41,849 nucleotides of DNA from Flavobacteriaceae bacterium CG_4_10_14_3_um_filter_33_47. Its GTDB lineage: Bacteria > Bacteroidota > Bacteroidia > Flavobacteriales > Flavobacteriaceae. Below, in pieces: positions 33,236 through 41,849 of this stretch. The notes under the pieces are model-generated. The model searched no databases and had not been told where the DNA came from. It was given only the letters and a program-made list of their open reading frames with translations. Every line of letters begins with the position of its first letter. Position 1 is the stretch's first letter. The DNA lies in assembly GCA_002784145.1 (NCBI GenBank), contig PFKE01000095.1:1-41849 (forward strand), written 5' to 3'. The translations under genes and the position numbers were made by a program.

Positions 33236-34828
33236 TTACAAAATATAATCTGTACTGATAAAATTAGAACTTTTCTTATCCAGCAATTCTTTTAAGATTG
33301 AATTATTATAATCATTGTCTTTTGAAGCTACAAAAGTTCTAATGGAGAATGACCGCAACGCATCATGAACACTCAAGGTACTAAATGCAGAATCTTTTCT
33401 ACCTGTAAATGGATAAACATCTGGCCCACGTTGACACGAGCTATTTAAATTAACCCTACAAACCAAATTTACCAAGGTATCAATTAAAGGTGCTAACTTA
33501 TTGACATTTTTACCAAATACACTAACCTGCTGACCATAATTAGATTCTGCCATATCATCCAATGGTTCAGAAATTTTATTAAATGGTACTATAGGAATTA
33601 TGGGACCAAACTGTTCTTCTTTATAAACCCGCATGGATTTATTGGCTGGGTATAAAACAGCTGGAAATATATAATTCTCGGTTCTTACACCGCCTTTTTC
33701 ATTGATGATTTTTGCTCCTTGCTTTGTAGCATCTTCTATCAATTCTTGAATGTATGCTGGTTTATCCTTTTCAGGAAGCGGTGTAAGTTTTACTCCAGGT
33801 TCCCATGGATTTCCAAATTTAAGTGCGTCTACACGTAAGGCAAATCGTTTTTTAAATTCATCCACAATATCATTATGGACATACAACACTTTTAAAGCAG
33901 TACAACGTTGCCCGTTAAAAGACAAGGTTCCTGCAATGCATTCATCTATAGTTAAATTTAAATCAGCATCAGGCAATACAATGGCCGGATTTTTAGCTTC
34001 TAAACCCAAAACCAAACGCAATCTGTTTTTCTTAGGATGAATGGTTTGCAAGGCATTGGCAGACGTGCTGTTTCCTATTAAGGCAAGCACATCAATTTTT
34101 CCAGTTTCCATAATGGGTGAAGCAACCGCTCTTCCTCTACCAAAAATGATGTTGACCACACCTTTTGGGAAGCTTTTGTGAAATGCTTCTAAAAGAGGCG
34201 ATATAAGAAGAACGCCATGTTTAGCTGGTTTAAAAATGGCTGTATTACCCATAATTAAGGCCGGAATCAACAAACAAAATGTTTCATTTAACGGATAATT
34301 ATATGGCGCTAAGCACAATACAACTCCCAAAGGTCCGCGTCTTATATGAGCATAAATGCCATCGCTTTTATTGAACTTGGCACTATCACGATCCATTTGC
34401 TTGTAATCTTCAATAGTGTCGTAAATATAATCGACGGTTCTGTCAAATTCTTTTTGAGAATCGGGTAAATTTTTTCCTATTTCCCACATCAATAACTTAA
34501 CCACTTCTTCCCTCTTGGTTTTCATCATCTCTACAAAAGTCTCCATGCATTTTATTCGATCTGAAACTTTCATGGTTGGCCACAAGCCTTGCCCTTTATT
34601 ATAGGCCAAACAGGCTGAATCAAGCGCCTCTAAGGCTTCTTCTTTCCCTTGATTTGGAATACTTCCTAACAACGTTGGTTTATAATCTCTAGTGGAAGAA
34701 ATGGTGGAATAGACATTCGTGGTTTCACCTTTCCATGGTTTTAATTCTCCTGAAACTAAGTAGGTGTTTTGATGTAAAAGCGTGTGAATTTTATAAGCTT
34801 CTGGAATTTCTGTAAAAGGTATATTCAT
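33236..34828 (-). CDS. gapN: NADP-dependent glyceraldehyde-3-phosphate dehydrogenase (non-phosphorylating)
   Basis: A 530-residue aldehyde dehydrogenase superfamily member oxidising glyceraldehyde-3-phosphate directly to 3-phosphoglycerate and making NADPH without ATP. Visible: APYNYPLNE, the general base [11 protein letters not shown] (Glu277), and the nucleophile [11 protein letters not shown] (Cys309), both in the form typical of GapN. The C-terminal [16 protein letters not shown] segment fits too. A lactaldehyde or other aldehyde dehydrogenase is the alternative. It appears monocistronic, with a palindromic operator candidate (34962-34975) about 130 bases upstream. Confidence 0.88.
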   Translation of the reverse strand: MNIPFTEIPEAYKIHTLLHQNTYLVSGELKPWKGETTNVYSTISSTRDYKPTLLGSIPNQGKEEALEALDSACLAYNKGQGLWPTMKVSDRIKCMETFVEMMKTKREEVVKLLMWEIGKNLPDSQKEFDRTVDYIYDTIEDYKQMDRDSAKFNKSDGIYAHIRRGPLGVVLCLAPYNYPLNETFCLLIPALIMGNTAIFKPAKHGVLLISPLLEAFHKSFPKGVVNIIFGRGRAVASPIMETGKIDVLALIGNSTSANALQTIHPKKNRLRLVLGLEAKNPAIVLPDADLNLTIDECIAGTLSFNGQRCTALKVLYVHNDIVDEFKKRFALRVDALKFGNPWEPGVKLTPLPEKDKPAYIQELIEDATKQGAKIINEKGGVRTENYIFPAVLYPANKSMRVYKEEQFGPIIPIVPFNKISEPLDDMAESNYGQQVSVFGKNVNKLAPLIDTLVNLVCRVNLNSSCQRGPDVYPFTGRKDSAFSTLSVHDALRSFSIRTFVASKDNDYNNSILKELLDKKSSNFISTDYIL

Positions 34829-34961
34829 ATGAAAAATTTGGTTAACTATGTATAAGCTAATATACTTATATTTTTACTGTGAATTTATTTATTGAAAAAT
34901 ATATATTAAAAAAATGTGATATTTTTATGCTTTTAATTACTTGAAAACAAATTACTTACAT

Positions 34962-34975
34962 CGAAAACGTTTTCG
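34962..34975. promoter_or_regulatory. LacI/GalR-type operator candidate upstream of gapN
   Basis: CGAAAACGTTTTCG is a perfect 14-bp palindrome centred on a CG step, the usual shape of LacI-family operators. It lies between the ilvC terminator and the gapN start. No LacI-family gene is in the window, so the regulator would be elsewhere. The same centre (AACGTT) recurs in TAAACGTTTA at 33229-33238 at the other end of gapN. Confidence 0.5.
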
Positions 34976-35019
34976 TATGACAATGTTAAAAAATAAGATT
35001 TAAAATATATTAAAAAATT

Positions 35020-35052
35020 AAAAGCCGATACATGATTAACGTATCGACTTTT
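35020..35052 (-). terminator. Terminator of the ilvDBNC operon
   Basis: On the reverse strand AAAAGTCGATAC pairs with GTATCGGCTTTT over 12 positions (one G-U pair) with a 9-base loop, followed by TTTTAATTTTTTAA. It lies 55 bases after the ilvC stop and separates that operon from gapN. Confidence 0.9.
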
Positions 35053-35106
35053 ACTTCATTGTTCCAATTAAAAATAAAATTGGGTCTTTATTTAGTAGAT
35101 AAATCT

Positions 35107-36582
35107 TTAAACAATAGGTTTCATTGCGGTCATGGATGCTCTTAAGAAAGTTCCTATTTTCTCAACAGGATGATTTCTTAAAGCAGCGTTAACTTCAATT
35201 AGTTTAGCGTTATCAACTCCTTTACCGTTGTCTTTTGCGTATGCTTTTCCAATAACATCGGTATCTATTTTTTTCATAAAATCAGCTAATAAAGGTTTAC
35301 AAACATGATCAAATAAATAGCAACCATATTCAGCTGTATCAGAAATTACACTGTTCATTTCGTATAACTTACGTCTTGCAATGGTGTTTGCAATAAGCGG
35401 CGTTTCGTGTAATGATTCATAATAAGCAGATGCATCAATAATTCCAGAGTCTGTCATAGCTTCAAAAGCTAATTCCACACCTGCTCTTACCATGGCTACC
35501 ATTAAAACACCATTGTCATAGTATTCCTGTTCAGAAATTTCAAAATTTCCAGCTGGTGTTTTTTCAAAGGCTGTTTCGGCTGTAGCAGCTCGCCATGTTA
35601 AAAGGTTTTTGTCGTCATTTGCCCAATCTTCCATCATGCCTTTTGAAAAGTTTCCTTCCATGATGTCGTCCATATGCTTTTGAAATAGCGGACGCATAAT
35701 CTCTTTTAATTCTTCTGAAAGCTCAAACGCTTTAATTTTTGCTGGGTTGGAAAGTCTATCCATCATATTGGTAATACCACCATATTTTAACCCTTCGGTA
35801 ACAGTTTCCCAACCGTATTGAATTAATTTAGATGCATATCCTGGCTCGATACCTTTTTCAATCATTTTATCAAAACAAAGAATAGAACCTGTTTGTAACA
35901 ACCCGCAAAGAATGGTTTGCTCACCCATTAAATCACTTTTAACTTCAGCGACGAAAGACGATGCTAAAACACCAGCTCTATGGCCACCTGTAGCTGCGGC
36001 ATAAGCTTTTGCTTGCGCCCAACCTTTTCCTTCTGGATCATTTTCTTCATGAACTGCTATTAATGTTGGAACACCAAAACCTCTTTTATATTCTTCTCTT
36101 ACTTCTGTTCCTGGACATTTTGGAGCGACCATAATTACGGTTAAGTCTTTACGTATTTCAGTACCTTCTTCAACGATATTAAACCCATGAGAATAAGACA
36201 ATGTTGCCCCTTTTTTCATTAAAGGCATAATGGCTTTAATAACACTGGTATGTTGCTTGTCTGGCGTAAGGTTTAGGACTAAATCGGCTGTTGGAATTAA
36301 CTCTTCATAAGTTCCAACTTTGAAATTATTACTGGTTGCTTTTTGATAGGATGCTCGTTTTTCCGCAATAGCCTCTGACCGTAATGTGTATGATATGTCT
36401 AAACCAGAATCTCTCATATTCAATCCTTGATTTAACCCTTGTGCGCCACAGCCCACGATTACGATTTTCTTTCCTGATAAAACATTGACGCCATCTTCAA
36501 ATTCTGAAGCATTCATAAATCTACACTTTGATAATTGATTTAATTTATCTCTTAACGACAGTGTGTTAAAGTAATTTCCCAT
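35107..36582 (-). CDS. ilvC: Ketol-acid reductoisomerase, class II
   Basis: Converts acetolactate and acetohydroxybutyrate to dihydroxy acids with NADPH and Mg2+. The Rossmann motif is [15 protein letters not shown], and the knotted C-terminal domain has [16 protein letters not shown] and a duplicated half ([11 protein letters not shown]). The 491-residue length identifies the long class II form, as in E. coli, rather than the 330-residue class I. It is the last gene of the operon, 9 bases after ilvN. Confidence 0.97.
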   Translation of the reverse strand: MGNYFNTLSLRDKLNQLSKCRFMNASEFEDGVNVLSGKKIVIVGCGAQGLNQGLNMRDSGLDISYTLRSEAIAEKRASYQKATSNNFKVGTYEELIPTADLVLNLTPDKQHTSVIKAIMPLMKKGATLSYSHGFNIVEEGTEIRKDLTVIMVAPKCPGTEVREEYKRGFGVPTLIAVHEENDPEGKGWAQAKAYAAATGGHRAGVLASSFVAEVKSDLMGEQTILCGLLQTGSILCFDKMIEKGIEPGYASKLIQYGWETVTEGLKYGGITNMMDRLSNPAKIKAFELSEELKEIMRPLFQKHMDDIMEGNFSKGMMEDWANDDKNLLTWRAATAETAFEKTPAGNFEISEQEYYDNGVLMVAMVRAGVELAFEAMTDSGIIDASAYYESLHETPLIANTIARRKLYEMNSVISDTAEYGCYLFDHVCKPLLADFMKKIDTDVIGKAYAKDNGKGVDNAKLIEVNAALRNHPVEKIGTFLRASMTAMKPIV

Positions 36583-36591
36583 TTCTTGTTT

Positions 36592-37125
36592 TTATTGATT
36601 ATTAAATGCCTTGAGCATTTCTGTTATTTTCATTTCACTTTTTGTTACTGATATGCGCCCTGAACGTACAAATTGCATGATGCCAAACACATTTAAATCT
36701 CTGCGAAGTGATTCTATTTCGTGACGTCTTCCCGATTTTTCCAATACGAAAAATTCCTTATTTACGGTTACAATTTGCGAATTACTGTCTTTAATGATGT
36801 TTTGAATTTGAGGTTCTTCAAACAATAAGACTGACTTTATTTTGAACATACAGGATTCGGTATAAATAGTTTCCTCATCGGTATGATAATAAGCCCGTAT
36901 GGCTTCAACTTGTTTTTCTATCTGTTTTACAATTTTTTTGGCTTGTGCCTCGGTGATATTAACCACAATAACAAACCTATTAACGCTTTCAATTTCTGAT
37001 TGAGAGGTTGTTAAACTTTCAATATTGATATGTCTGCGCTGAAAAATTGCCGAAATACGGTTTAATAATCCAATATTATTTTCGGTATAAACCGAAATAG
37101 TAAATGTTTTTATTTGTTCATCCAT
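36592..37125 (-). CDS. ilvN: Acetolactate synthase small (regulatory) subunit
   Basis: Binds valine-type effectors and activates IlvB. The N-terminal ACT domain reads TFTISVYTENNIGLLNRISAIFQRRHINIESL (in part residues 7-38), and the second ACT-like domain follows, ending near EIESLRRDLNVFGIMQFVRSGRI. I choose the ATG at 37125 (MDEQIKTF), giving 177 residues, as it starts just before the ACT domain. The earlier ATG at 37203 would add 26 residues unlike the family. The gap from ilvB is 116 bases with the chosen start. Confidence 0.94.
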   Translation of the reverse strand: MDEQIKTFTISVYTENNIGLLNRISAIFQRRHINIESLTTSQSEIESVNRFVIVVNITEAQAKKIVKQIEKQVEAIRAYYHTDEETIYTESCMFKIKSVLLFEEPQIQNIIKDSNSQIVTVNKEFFVLEKSGRRHEIESLRRDLNVFGIMQFVRSGRISVTKSEMKITEMLKAFNNQ

Positions 37126-37241
37126 TTTTATAAAAGATAAAAGAGAAAAGATGTTACAGAAAAGATAGCTTTGACTTTGCCAAACCCTATTTTGTAAATG
37201 CAATCATCTTTATTCTCTGTTCTATTTTCTTTGCACTATTT

Positions 37242-38975
37242 TTAACTTAATCTAATATCTGAAACCGATGCTCCAGAAGGAATCATTGGAAATACATTGT
37301 CTTCTTTTTCAACACAAACTTCCAAGAAGTAAGCTTCTTTACAAGCAATCATTTCTTTCACTGCATCTGCTAATTCTTCACGTTTTTTAACACGTTTTGC
37401 CTCGATGTAATACCCTTTTGCTATGGTTACAAAATCTGGATTTGTCATTTCTGTTGATGCATAGCGTTTATCAAAAAATAATTGTTGCCACTGGCGCACC
37501 ATTCCCAAAAACTCGTTGTTTAAAACAACTATTTTAACAGGTACTTTTTGCTGAAAAATAGTGCCTAATTCTTGAATGGTCATTTGATAGCCCCCATCTC
37601 CAATAATGGCCACAACTTCTCTCTGTGGAGCCGCCATTTTTGCTCCAATGGCAGCAGGTAGTGCAAATCCCATGGTTCCTAAACCACCCGAGGTAATATT
37701 ACTTTTAGTGATGTTGAAATTAGAATATCTACATGCAATCATTTGATGTTGACCAACATCGGATACAATAGCTGCATTTCCTTTTGTTTCTATATTAATT
37801 TGATTTAATACTTCACCCATCGTTAATCCTTCTTTTGTAGGGTGTAAGTCATCTTTTATAACTTTTTCAAACTCAATATCATATAAGGCTTTAAATTCTT
37901 GAAGCCATGCTGTATGAGATTTCGTTTCCAATAATGGTAATAATGCTGCCAAACTTTCTTTAGAATCACCAAGAACGGCAACATCAGTTTTCACGTTTTT
38001 ATCAACTTCGGCTGGATCAATTTCAAAATGAATAATCTTAGCTTGTTTTGCATAGGTATTTAAATTACCCGTTACTCGGTCATCAAAACGCATGCCTATG
38101 GCAATAAGCACATCGCACTCATTGGTTAATTTGTTTGGTGCATAATTACCATGCATTCCAACCATTCCAATGTTTAATGGATGTGATGTTGGCAAAGCCG
38201 AAGCACCAAGAATAGTCCAAGCTGCAGGAATTCCAGCCTTTTCTATCACAGCCTTTAATTCATCTTCAGCTTTTCCTAAAATAATACCTTGACCCCAAAC
38301 TATCATTGGTTTTTTTGCATTGTTGATGAGTTCAGCAGCAGCTTCAACCAATTTAATATCAATATTAGGTATTGGGTTATAACTTCTTATACCTGTGCAT
38401 TTTTTATAAGAAAAATCGAATTCCTCAAATTGCGCATCCTTTGTGATATCAATCAGCACTGGTCCTGGTCTTCCACTTTTTGCAATGTAAAAAGCCTTAG
38501 CAATGACTTCAGGAATTTCAGACGCTTTGGTTACTTGATGATTCCATTTAGTTACAGGAGTAGAAATACCAACAATATCAGTTTCTTGAAAGGCATCGCT
38601 ACCTAATAAATGAGAGGAAACCTGCCCTGTTATACAGACTAAAGGTGTAGAATCTATTTGGGCATCAGCAATACCGGTAATTAAATTGGTTGCTCCTGGA
38701 CCTGATGTTGCCATTGCAACACCAACTCTACCAGAAATACGAGCATATCCTTGTGCTGCGTGAGTGGCTCCTTGCTCATGACGAGTTAACACATGATGAA
38801 TTTGATCTCTAAACTTATACAACTCATCATATACTGGCATAATGGCTCCTCCAGGATAACCGTATAAAATATCTACGCCTTCTGCAATCAGACATCTTAT
38901 AATGGCTTCACTACCCGTTATTTTAATGGTTTGTTGAGTCGCTTCCTTTGTTTTATTTTTTGTTTCTATATTCAT
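37242..38975 (-). CDS. ilvB: Acetolactate synthase large subunit
   Basis: Thiamine-diphosphate enzyme condensing pyruvate with pyruvate or 2-ketobutyrate. Catalytic glutamate Glu67 is in TRHEQGATHAAQGYAR, FAD-associated GIADAQIDSTPLVCITGQV follows, and the ThDP motif starts at GDGGYQMTIQELGTI with NNEFLGMVRQWQ. The 577-residue length is normal. It lies 9 bases after ilvD. Confidence 0.97.
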   Translation of the reverse strand: MNIETKNKTKEATQQTIKITGSEAIIRCLIAEGVDILYGYPGGAIMPVYDELYKFRDQIHHVLTRHEQGATHAAQGYARISGRVGVAMATSGPGATNLITGIADAQIDSTPLVCITGQVSSHLLGSDAFQETDIVGISTPVTKWNHQVTKASEIPEVIAKAFYIAKSGRPGPVLIDITKDAQFEEFDFSYKKCTGIRSYNPIPNIDIKLVEAAAELINNAKKPMIVWGQGIILGKAEDELKAVIEKAGIPAAWTILGASALPTSHPLNIGMVGMHGNYAPNKLTNECDVLIAIGMRFDDRVTGNLNTYAKQAKIIHFEIDPAEVDKNVKTDVAVLGDSKESLAALLPLLETKSHTAWLQEFKALYDIEFEKVIKDDLHPTKEGLTMGEVLNQINIETKGNAAIVSDVGQHQMIACRYSNFNITKSNITSGGLGTMGFALPAAIGAKMAAPQREVVAIIGDGGYQMTIQELGTIFQQKVPVKIVVLNNEFLGMVRQWQQLFFDKRYASTEMTNPDFVTIAKGYYIEAKRVKKREELADAVKEMIACKEAYFLEVCVEKEDNVFPMIPSGASVSDIRLS

Positions 38976-38984
38976 ACGATTAAC

Positions 38985-40670
38985 TTAAATTCCATCGGTA
39001 ACACATCCTTTTGATGCTGATGAAACGGTTCTTGCATATTTAAATAATATTCCTTTATTATGTTTTAGGGCTGGGGCAACCCACAGTGCTTTTCTTTTAG
39101 ATAATTCTTCATCAGAAAGTAATACGTTTATGGAATTATCTTCAGCACTAATTTTAATTTTATCACCTGTTTTTAACATCGCTATAGTTCCACCCGTTTG
39201 TGCTTCTGGGGTAATATGCCCAACCACAAAACCATGAGTACCTCCAGAAAAACGACCATCAGTTATCAATGCTACAGATTTTCCTAAACCTGCACCCATG
39301 ATGAGCGAGGTAGGTTTTAACATTTCTGGCATTCCAGGCCCTCCTTTAGGTCCAACATAACGAATGACGACAACGTCTCCTTTTTCGACTTCACCATTTG
39401 AAATTCCTGTATTTGCAGCTTGCTCACCATCATAAACAACCGCTTTTCCTTCAAACACCAATCCTTCGTTTCCTGATATTTTTGCTACAGCACCTTCGGT
39501 CGCCAAGTTTCCATAAAGAATTTGCAAATTGCCGGAAGATTTTAAGGCTTTATCTTTTGGGTAAATAACATCTTGATCATTTTCAAACTTGAGTGGTTCC
39601 ACATCTTTTAAATTTTCAGCCAAGGTTTTTCCTGTTACGGTCATACAATCACCATGTAAATAGCCATTATCTAATAAATATTTCATGACGGCTGGCGTTC
39701 CACCAATGCCATGAACATCTTCCATTAAATATTTTCCGCTAGGTTTTAAATCGGCTATCAACGGTGTTCTATCGCTAACGCGTTGAAAATCTTCTAAAGT
39801 AAACTCAATATCCGCAGCATGTGCAATGGCTAAGAAATGCAATACGGCATTTGTTGAACCACCTAGGGCATTAACCAATGCAATAGCATTTTCAATAGAT
39901 TTTTTAGAAATGATATCTAATGGTTTTAAATCTAATTCCAGAAGATTTTTTATCGCTCTTGCTGTTCTTTCACTTTCTGATAATTTATTAGGATTTTCAG
40001 CAGGAATTGAAGAATTATATGGCAATGCAAAACCCATGCACTCTATGGCCGAAGCCATAGTATTGGCAGTGTACATACCGCCACAAGCACCTGCGCCTGG
40101 AATGGCACTTTTTATAATTTCTTTATATTCTTCTTCATCAATCTCACCTGCAACTTTTTGCCCTAAAGCTTCAAAAGCAGAAACTATATTTAATTTTCTT
40201 CCTTTGTATTTTCCTGAAGCTATCGTTCCACCATACATCATAATAGATGGGCGATTTAAACGCAACATAGCCATAACGGCGCCTGGCATATTTTTATCAC
40301 ATCCAACAATAGAAATAAGTGCATCATAACTTTGGGCGTTTACAACCGTTTCAATAGAATCTGCTATAATATCTCTTGACACTAATGAATAATTCATGCC
40401 CGATGTCCCCATAGAAATACCATCTGAAACACCAATGGTATTAAACCCTAAACCAACTAAACCAGCAATATTACACTCTATTTTCACCTGATCTTTTAAG
40501 CCATTTAAATGCATGTTACAAGGATTTCCGTCATATCCTGTGCTAACTATTCCCACTTGCGCTTTTTTCATATCCGCATCTGTCAACCCTACAGCATATA
40601 ACATGGCTTGAGAGGCTGGCTGAGATTCGTCTTGTGTTAATCTTTTACTGTGTTTATTAAGTTCTTTCAT
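38985..40670 (-). CDS. ilvD: Dihydroxy-acid dehydratase
   Basis: Fe-S enzyme that dehydrates dihydroxy acids to 2-keto acids for valine and isoleucine. The three expected cluster cysteines are present: Cys51 (GNPCNMH), Cys124 (VGCDKNMPG) and Cys196 ([14 protein letters not shown]). The 561-residue length is normal. It is the first gene of the operon, whose product 2-ketoisovalerate feeds LeuA at the other end of the window. A 15-codon ORF ends exactly at its ATG. Confidence 0.97.
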   Translation of the reverse strand: MKELNKHSKRLTQDESQPASQAMLYAVGLTDADMKKAQVGIVSTGYDGNPCNMHLNGLKDQVKIECNIAGLVGLGFNTIGVSDGISMGTSGMNYSLVSRDIIADSIETVVNAQSYDALISIVGCDKNMPGAVMAMLRLNRPSIMMYGGTIASGKYKGRKLNIVSAFEALGQKVAGEIDEEEYKEIIKSAIPGAGACGGMYTANTMASAIECMGFALPYNSSIPAENPNKLSESERTARAIKNLLELDLKPLDIISKKSIENAIALVNALGGSTNAVLHFLAIAHAADIEFTLEDFQRVSDRTPLIADLKPSGKYLMEDVHGIGGTPAVMKYLLDNGYLHGDCMTVTGKTLAENLKDVEPLKFENDQDVIYPKDKALKSSGNLQILYGNLATEGAVAKISGNEGLVFEGKAVVYDGEQAANTGISNGEVEKGDVVVIRYVGPKGGPGMPEMLKPTSLIMGAGLGKSVALITDGRFSGGTHGFVVGHITPEAQTGGTIAMLKTGDKIKISAEDNSINVLLSDEELSKRKALWVAPALKHNKGILFKYARTVSSASKGCVTDGI

Positions 40671-40718
40671 TTATTTTTTTACTCGTATGTTTAGTTTTTT
40701 CTGTAGTTTAAAAACCAT
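40671..40718 (-). CDS. Mini-ORF abutting ilvD
   Basis: A 15-codon ORF (MVFKLQKKLNIRVKK) whose TAA is immediately followed by the ilvD ATG. Five of its 15 residues are branched-chain (Val, Leu, Leu, Ile, Val), using CTA, ATA and GTA codons. This could be a branched-chain leader peptide translationally coupled to ilvD, but such short ORFs are frequent by chance in AT-rich DNA and no attenuator hairpin is apparent. Confidence 0.25.
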   Translation of the reverse strand: MVFKLQKKLNIRVKK

Positions 40719-41016
40719 GTGTTTTTAAAATTTTGATCGAAATTAAATCTTTACATATTTAATAAATCAACCCTTTACATTTTAAGTTTAAATTCAGCAC
40801 ACTTTAAATTGACTTATTTTATTGATTTTCATATATTTAGTTTGTATTTTTTATGATGTTCAATGTTAAAAAAAATGAATAAAAAACCCTTCCATTTTGG
40901 CAACTATTTTAAATTTTATTAAATCATTCCCTGGCCTTGTGAAATGATAACAATATCACTAATTGAAATGATATTTAAAAAAAGACAAAAAATAGTCTCC
41001 ATTCTTTTTATTTTTT

Positions 41017-41024
41017 TAATTTTG
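41017..41024 (+). promoter_or_regulatory. metK promoter -7 box
   Basis: TAATTTTG matches the Bacteroidota -7 consensus TAnnTTTG exactly and lies 13 bases before the SAM-II aptamer, so transcription would begin right at the riboswitch. I see no good -33 TTTG element at the usual distance. Confidence 0.5.
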
Positions 41025-41036
41025 CAGCTAAATAAC

Positions 41037-41107
41037 AGAGGAAAGATTTGACTGATTGCAACCTCTTATGCTATTGTAAATAGCATAATAAAAATGCTAA
41101 AGGCAGT
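41037..41107 (+). promoter_or_regulatory. metK leader: SAM-II (SAM-alpha) riboswitch, probable
   Basis: The segment forms the H-type pseudoknot pattern of SAM-II: stem P1 AGAGG (41037-41041) with CCTCT (41062-41066), a loop AAAGATTTGACTGATTGCAA like the family's GATTT...TTGCA loop, and a 3' part AAAATGCTAAAGGCAGT. In it GCA (41058-41060) can pair with TGC (41095-41097), and ACTG (41051-41054) with CAGT (41104-41107). An extra hairpin TATGCTATT/AATAGCATA is inserted between P1 and the pseudoknot. It precedes metK, the SAM synthetase gene, so product feedback is logical. Confidence 0.8.
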
Positions 41108-41117
41108 GTAAACTTCC

Positions 41118-41135
41118 TTTGACGTATTCGTCAAA
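41118..41135 (+). promoter_or_regulatory. metK expression-platform hairpin
   Basis: TTTGACG and CGTCAAA form a perfect 7-bp stem with a TATT loop, 22 bases before the metK ATG. Its right arm, extended to 41139, is also perfectly complementary over 10 bases to 41043-41052 in the aptamer loop, so the two pairings are mutually exclusive. No T-run follows, so translational rather than transcriptional control is more likely. Confidence 0.6.
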
Positions 41136-41156
41136 TCTTCATATAAATTTCATAAC

Positions 41157-41849
41157 ATGGCATATTTATTTACTTCAGAAAGTGTATCTGAAGGTCATCC
41201 AGATAAAGTAGCAGACCAAATTAGCGATGCTTTAATTGATAATTTTTTAGCATTTGATGTAAACTCAAAAGTAGCTTGTGAAACTTTGGTAACCACAGGA
41301 CAAGTTGTGCTTGCTGGTGAAGTTAAATCAAACACCTATTTAGATGTTCAAAAAATCGCAAGAGATACTATTAATAGAATTGGTTATACAAAAAGTGAAT
41401 ATATGTTTGATGGTAATTCTTGTGGTATTTTTTCAGCCATTCATGAACAATCTGAAGACATAAACCGTGGAGTTGACAGAGCAAATAAAGAAGAGCAAGG
41501 CGCTGGAGACCAAGGCATGATGTTTGGTTATGCAACGAACGAAACTGAAAATTATATGCCTTTAGCACTGGATTTGTCTCATCGGATTTTGATTGAGCTA
41601 GCTGCTTTAAGAAGAGAAAATAAAGACATAACCTATTTAAGACCAGACTCAAAAAGCCAAGTAACCATTGAGTATAGCGATGATAACATGCCTCAACGCA
41701 TTGATGCCATTGTAGTTTCTACACAACACGATGAGTTTGATATAGATAACGTCATGCTGGCTAAAATTAGAAAAGATATTATTACTATTCTTATCCCAAG
41801 AGTTATTTCTAAACTTCCTGAACATATACAAGCCTTATTTAACGACAAC
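41157..41849 (+). CDS. metK: S-adenosylmethionine synthetase, partial
   Basis: Makes SAM from methionine and ATP. The start [21 protein letters not shown] is characteristic (catalytic His and Asp), followed by [15 protein letters not shown], and [15 protein letters not shown], the family ATP-binding signature. The right edge cuts the gene after 231 of the expected 415-odd codons. The start at 41157 agrees with the family and follows a short AT-rich spacer without a Shine-Dalgarno sequence. Confidence 0.97.
   Translation, partial: MAYLFTSESVSEGHPDKVADQISDALIDNFLAFDVNSKVACETLVTTGQVVLAGEVKSNTYLDVQKIARDTINRIGYTKSEYMFDGNSCGIFSAIHEQSEDINRGVDRANKEEQGAGDQGMMFGYATNETENYMPLALDLSHRILIELAALRRENKDITYLRPDSKSQVTIEYSDDNMPQRIDAIVVSTQHDEFDIDNVMLAKIRKDIITILIPRVISKLPEHIQALFNDN

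Larger units (their letters stand above)
40671..41156. other. Divergent ilvD/metK regulatory gap
   Basis: This 486-base region carries the ilvD leader side (40671-about 40900) and the metK leader side (from about 41017). Apart from the mini-ORF, the ilvD side holds a near-palindrome AATTTTGATCGAAATT at 40729-40744, a possible operator. The middle, about 40745-41010, is very AT-rich with no structure I can support. The metK side holds a promoter box and riboswitch listed separately. Confidence 0.7.

Noticed and set aside
39826-40329. 167-residue forward-strand ORF inside ilvD
   Set aside because: Antisense shadow of a conserved Fe-S dehydratase; its residues follow from the ilvD codon pattern.
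40984-41000. AGAC...GTCT hairpin before the metK promoter, considered as a terminator
   Set aside because: Only four base pairs; it lies upstream of both divergent genes, where no transcript is expected to end.

Overview
The window comes from an AT-rich member of the Bacteroidota, most likely a Flavobacteriaceae. The evidence is the gene content (arginine operon with an N-succinylornithine-type transcarbamylase and embedded proline genes, ilvD-ilvB-ilvN-ilvC order, a MetX-ThrA fusion), lipoprotein signal peptides typical of the phylum, a TAnnTTTG-type promoter box before metK, and the near absence of Shine-Dalgarno sequences. I see no phage, insertion sequence, CRISPR array, rRNA or tRNA. Genus assignment is not possible by eye.

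Region 1 (1-6719): a reverse-strand gene runs off the left edge. It fuses homoserine O-acetyltransferase (MetX) in frame to aspartokinase and, presumably beyond the edge, homoserine dehydrogenase. It is preceded by a SAM-I riboswitch with its own terminator. Next come a 516-residue helical protein of unknown function and, divergently, leuA-leuB, closed by a strong terminator. Region 2 (6718-9301): a DoxX-like membrane protein, an acyltransferase-3 membrane protein and a secreted esterase.

Region 3 (9351-20607, reverse strand): one long arginine/proline operon, GNAT-argG-argC-proC-argD-proA-proB-argF'-argB-argE-argH. It provides the acylated glutamate-to-ornithine route, citrulline and argininosuccinate steps, and the complete proline pathway. 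Its 300-base leader holds two mini-ORFs with consecutive CGT/CGC arginine codons, which look like an arginine-sensing attenuator.

Region 4 (20740-33176): two operons flanking an AraC-type regulator. The reverse operon encodes two TIM-barrel isomerase/lyase-like proteins, an NHS-family transporter, a Gfo/Idh/MocA oxidoreductase and two DUF1080 proteins. The forward operon encodes a GMC oxidoreductase, its Tat-exported small subunit, a third DUF1080 lipoprotein and a Tat-exported Gfo/Idh/MocA protein. Together they resemble a 3-keto-glycoside pathway: oxidise the sugar at C3, cleave it without a classical glycosidase, then import and reduce it. An azurin-like copper lipoprotein lies at its end.

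Region 5 (33236-41849): gapN, then the reverse-strand ilvD-ilvB-ilvN-ilvC operon with its terminator, and finally divergent metK (cut by the right edge) behind a probable SAM-II riboswitch. Two different SAM riboswitch classes therefore control the start (metX-thrA) and end (metK) of the methionine/SAM route in one window.

The most unusual points are the arginine-codon leader, the MetX-ThrA fusion under a SAM-I switch, the SAM-II expression platform before metK, the Ala90 specificity residue of ArgF', and the 3-keto-glycoside locus.
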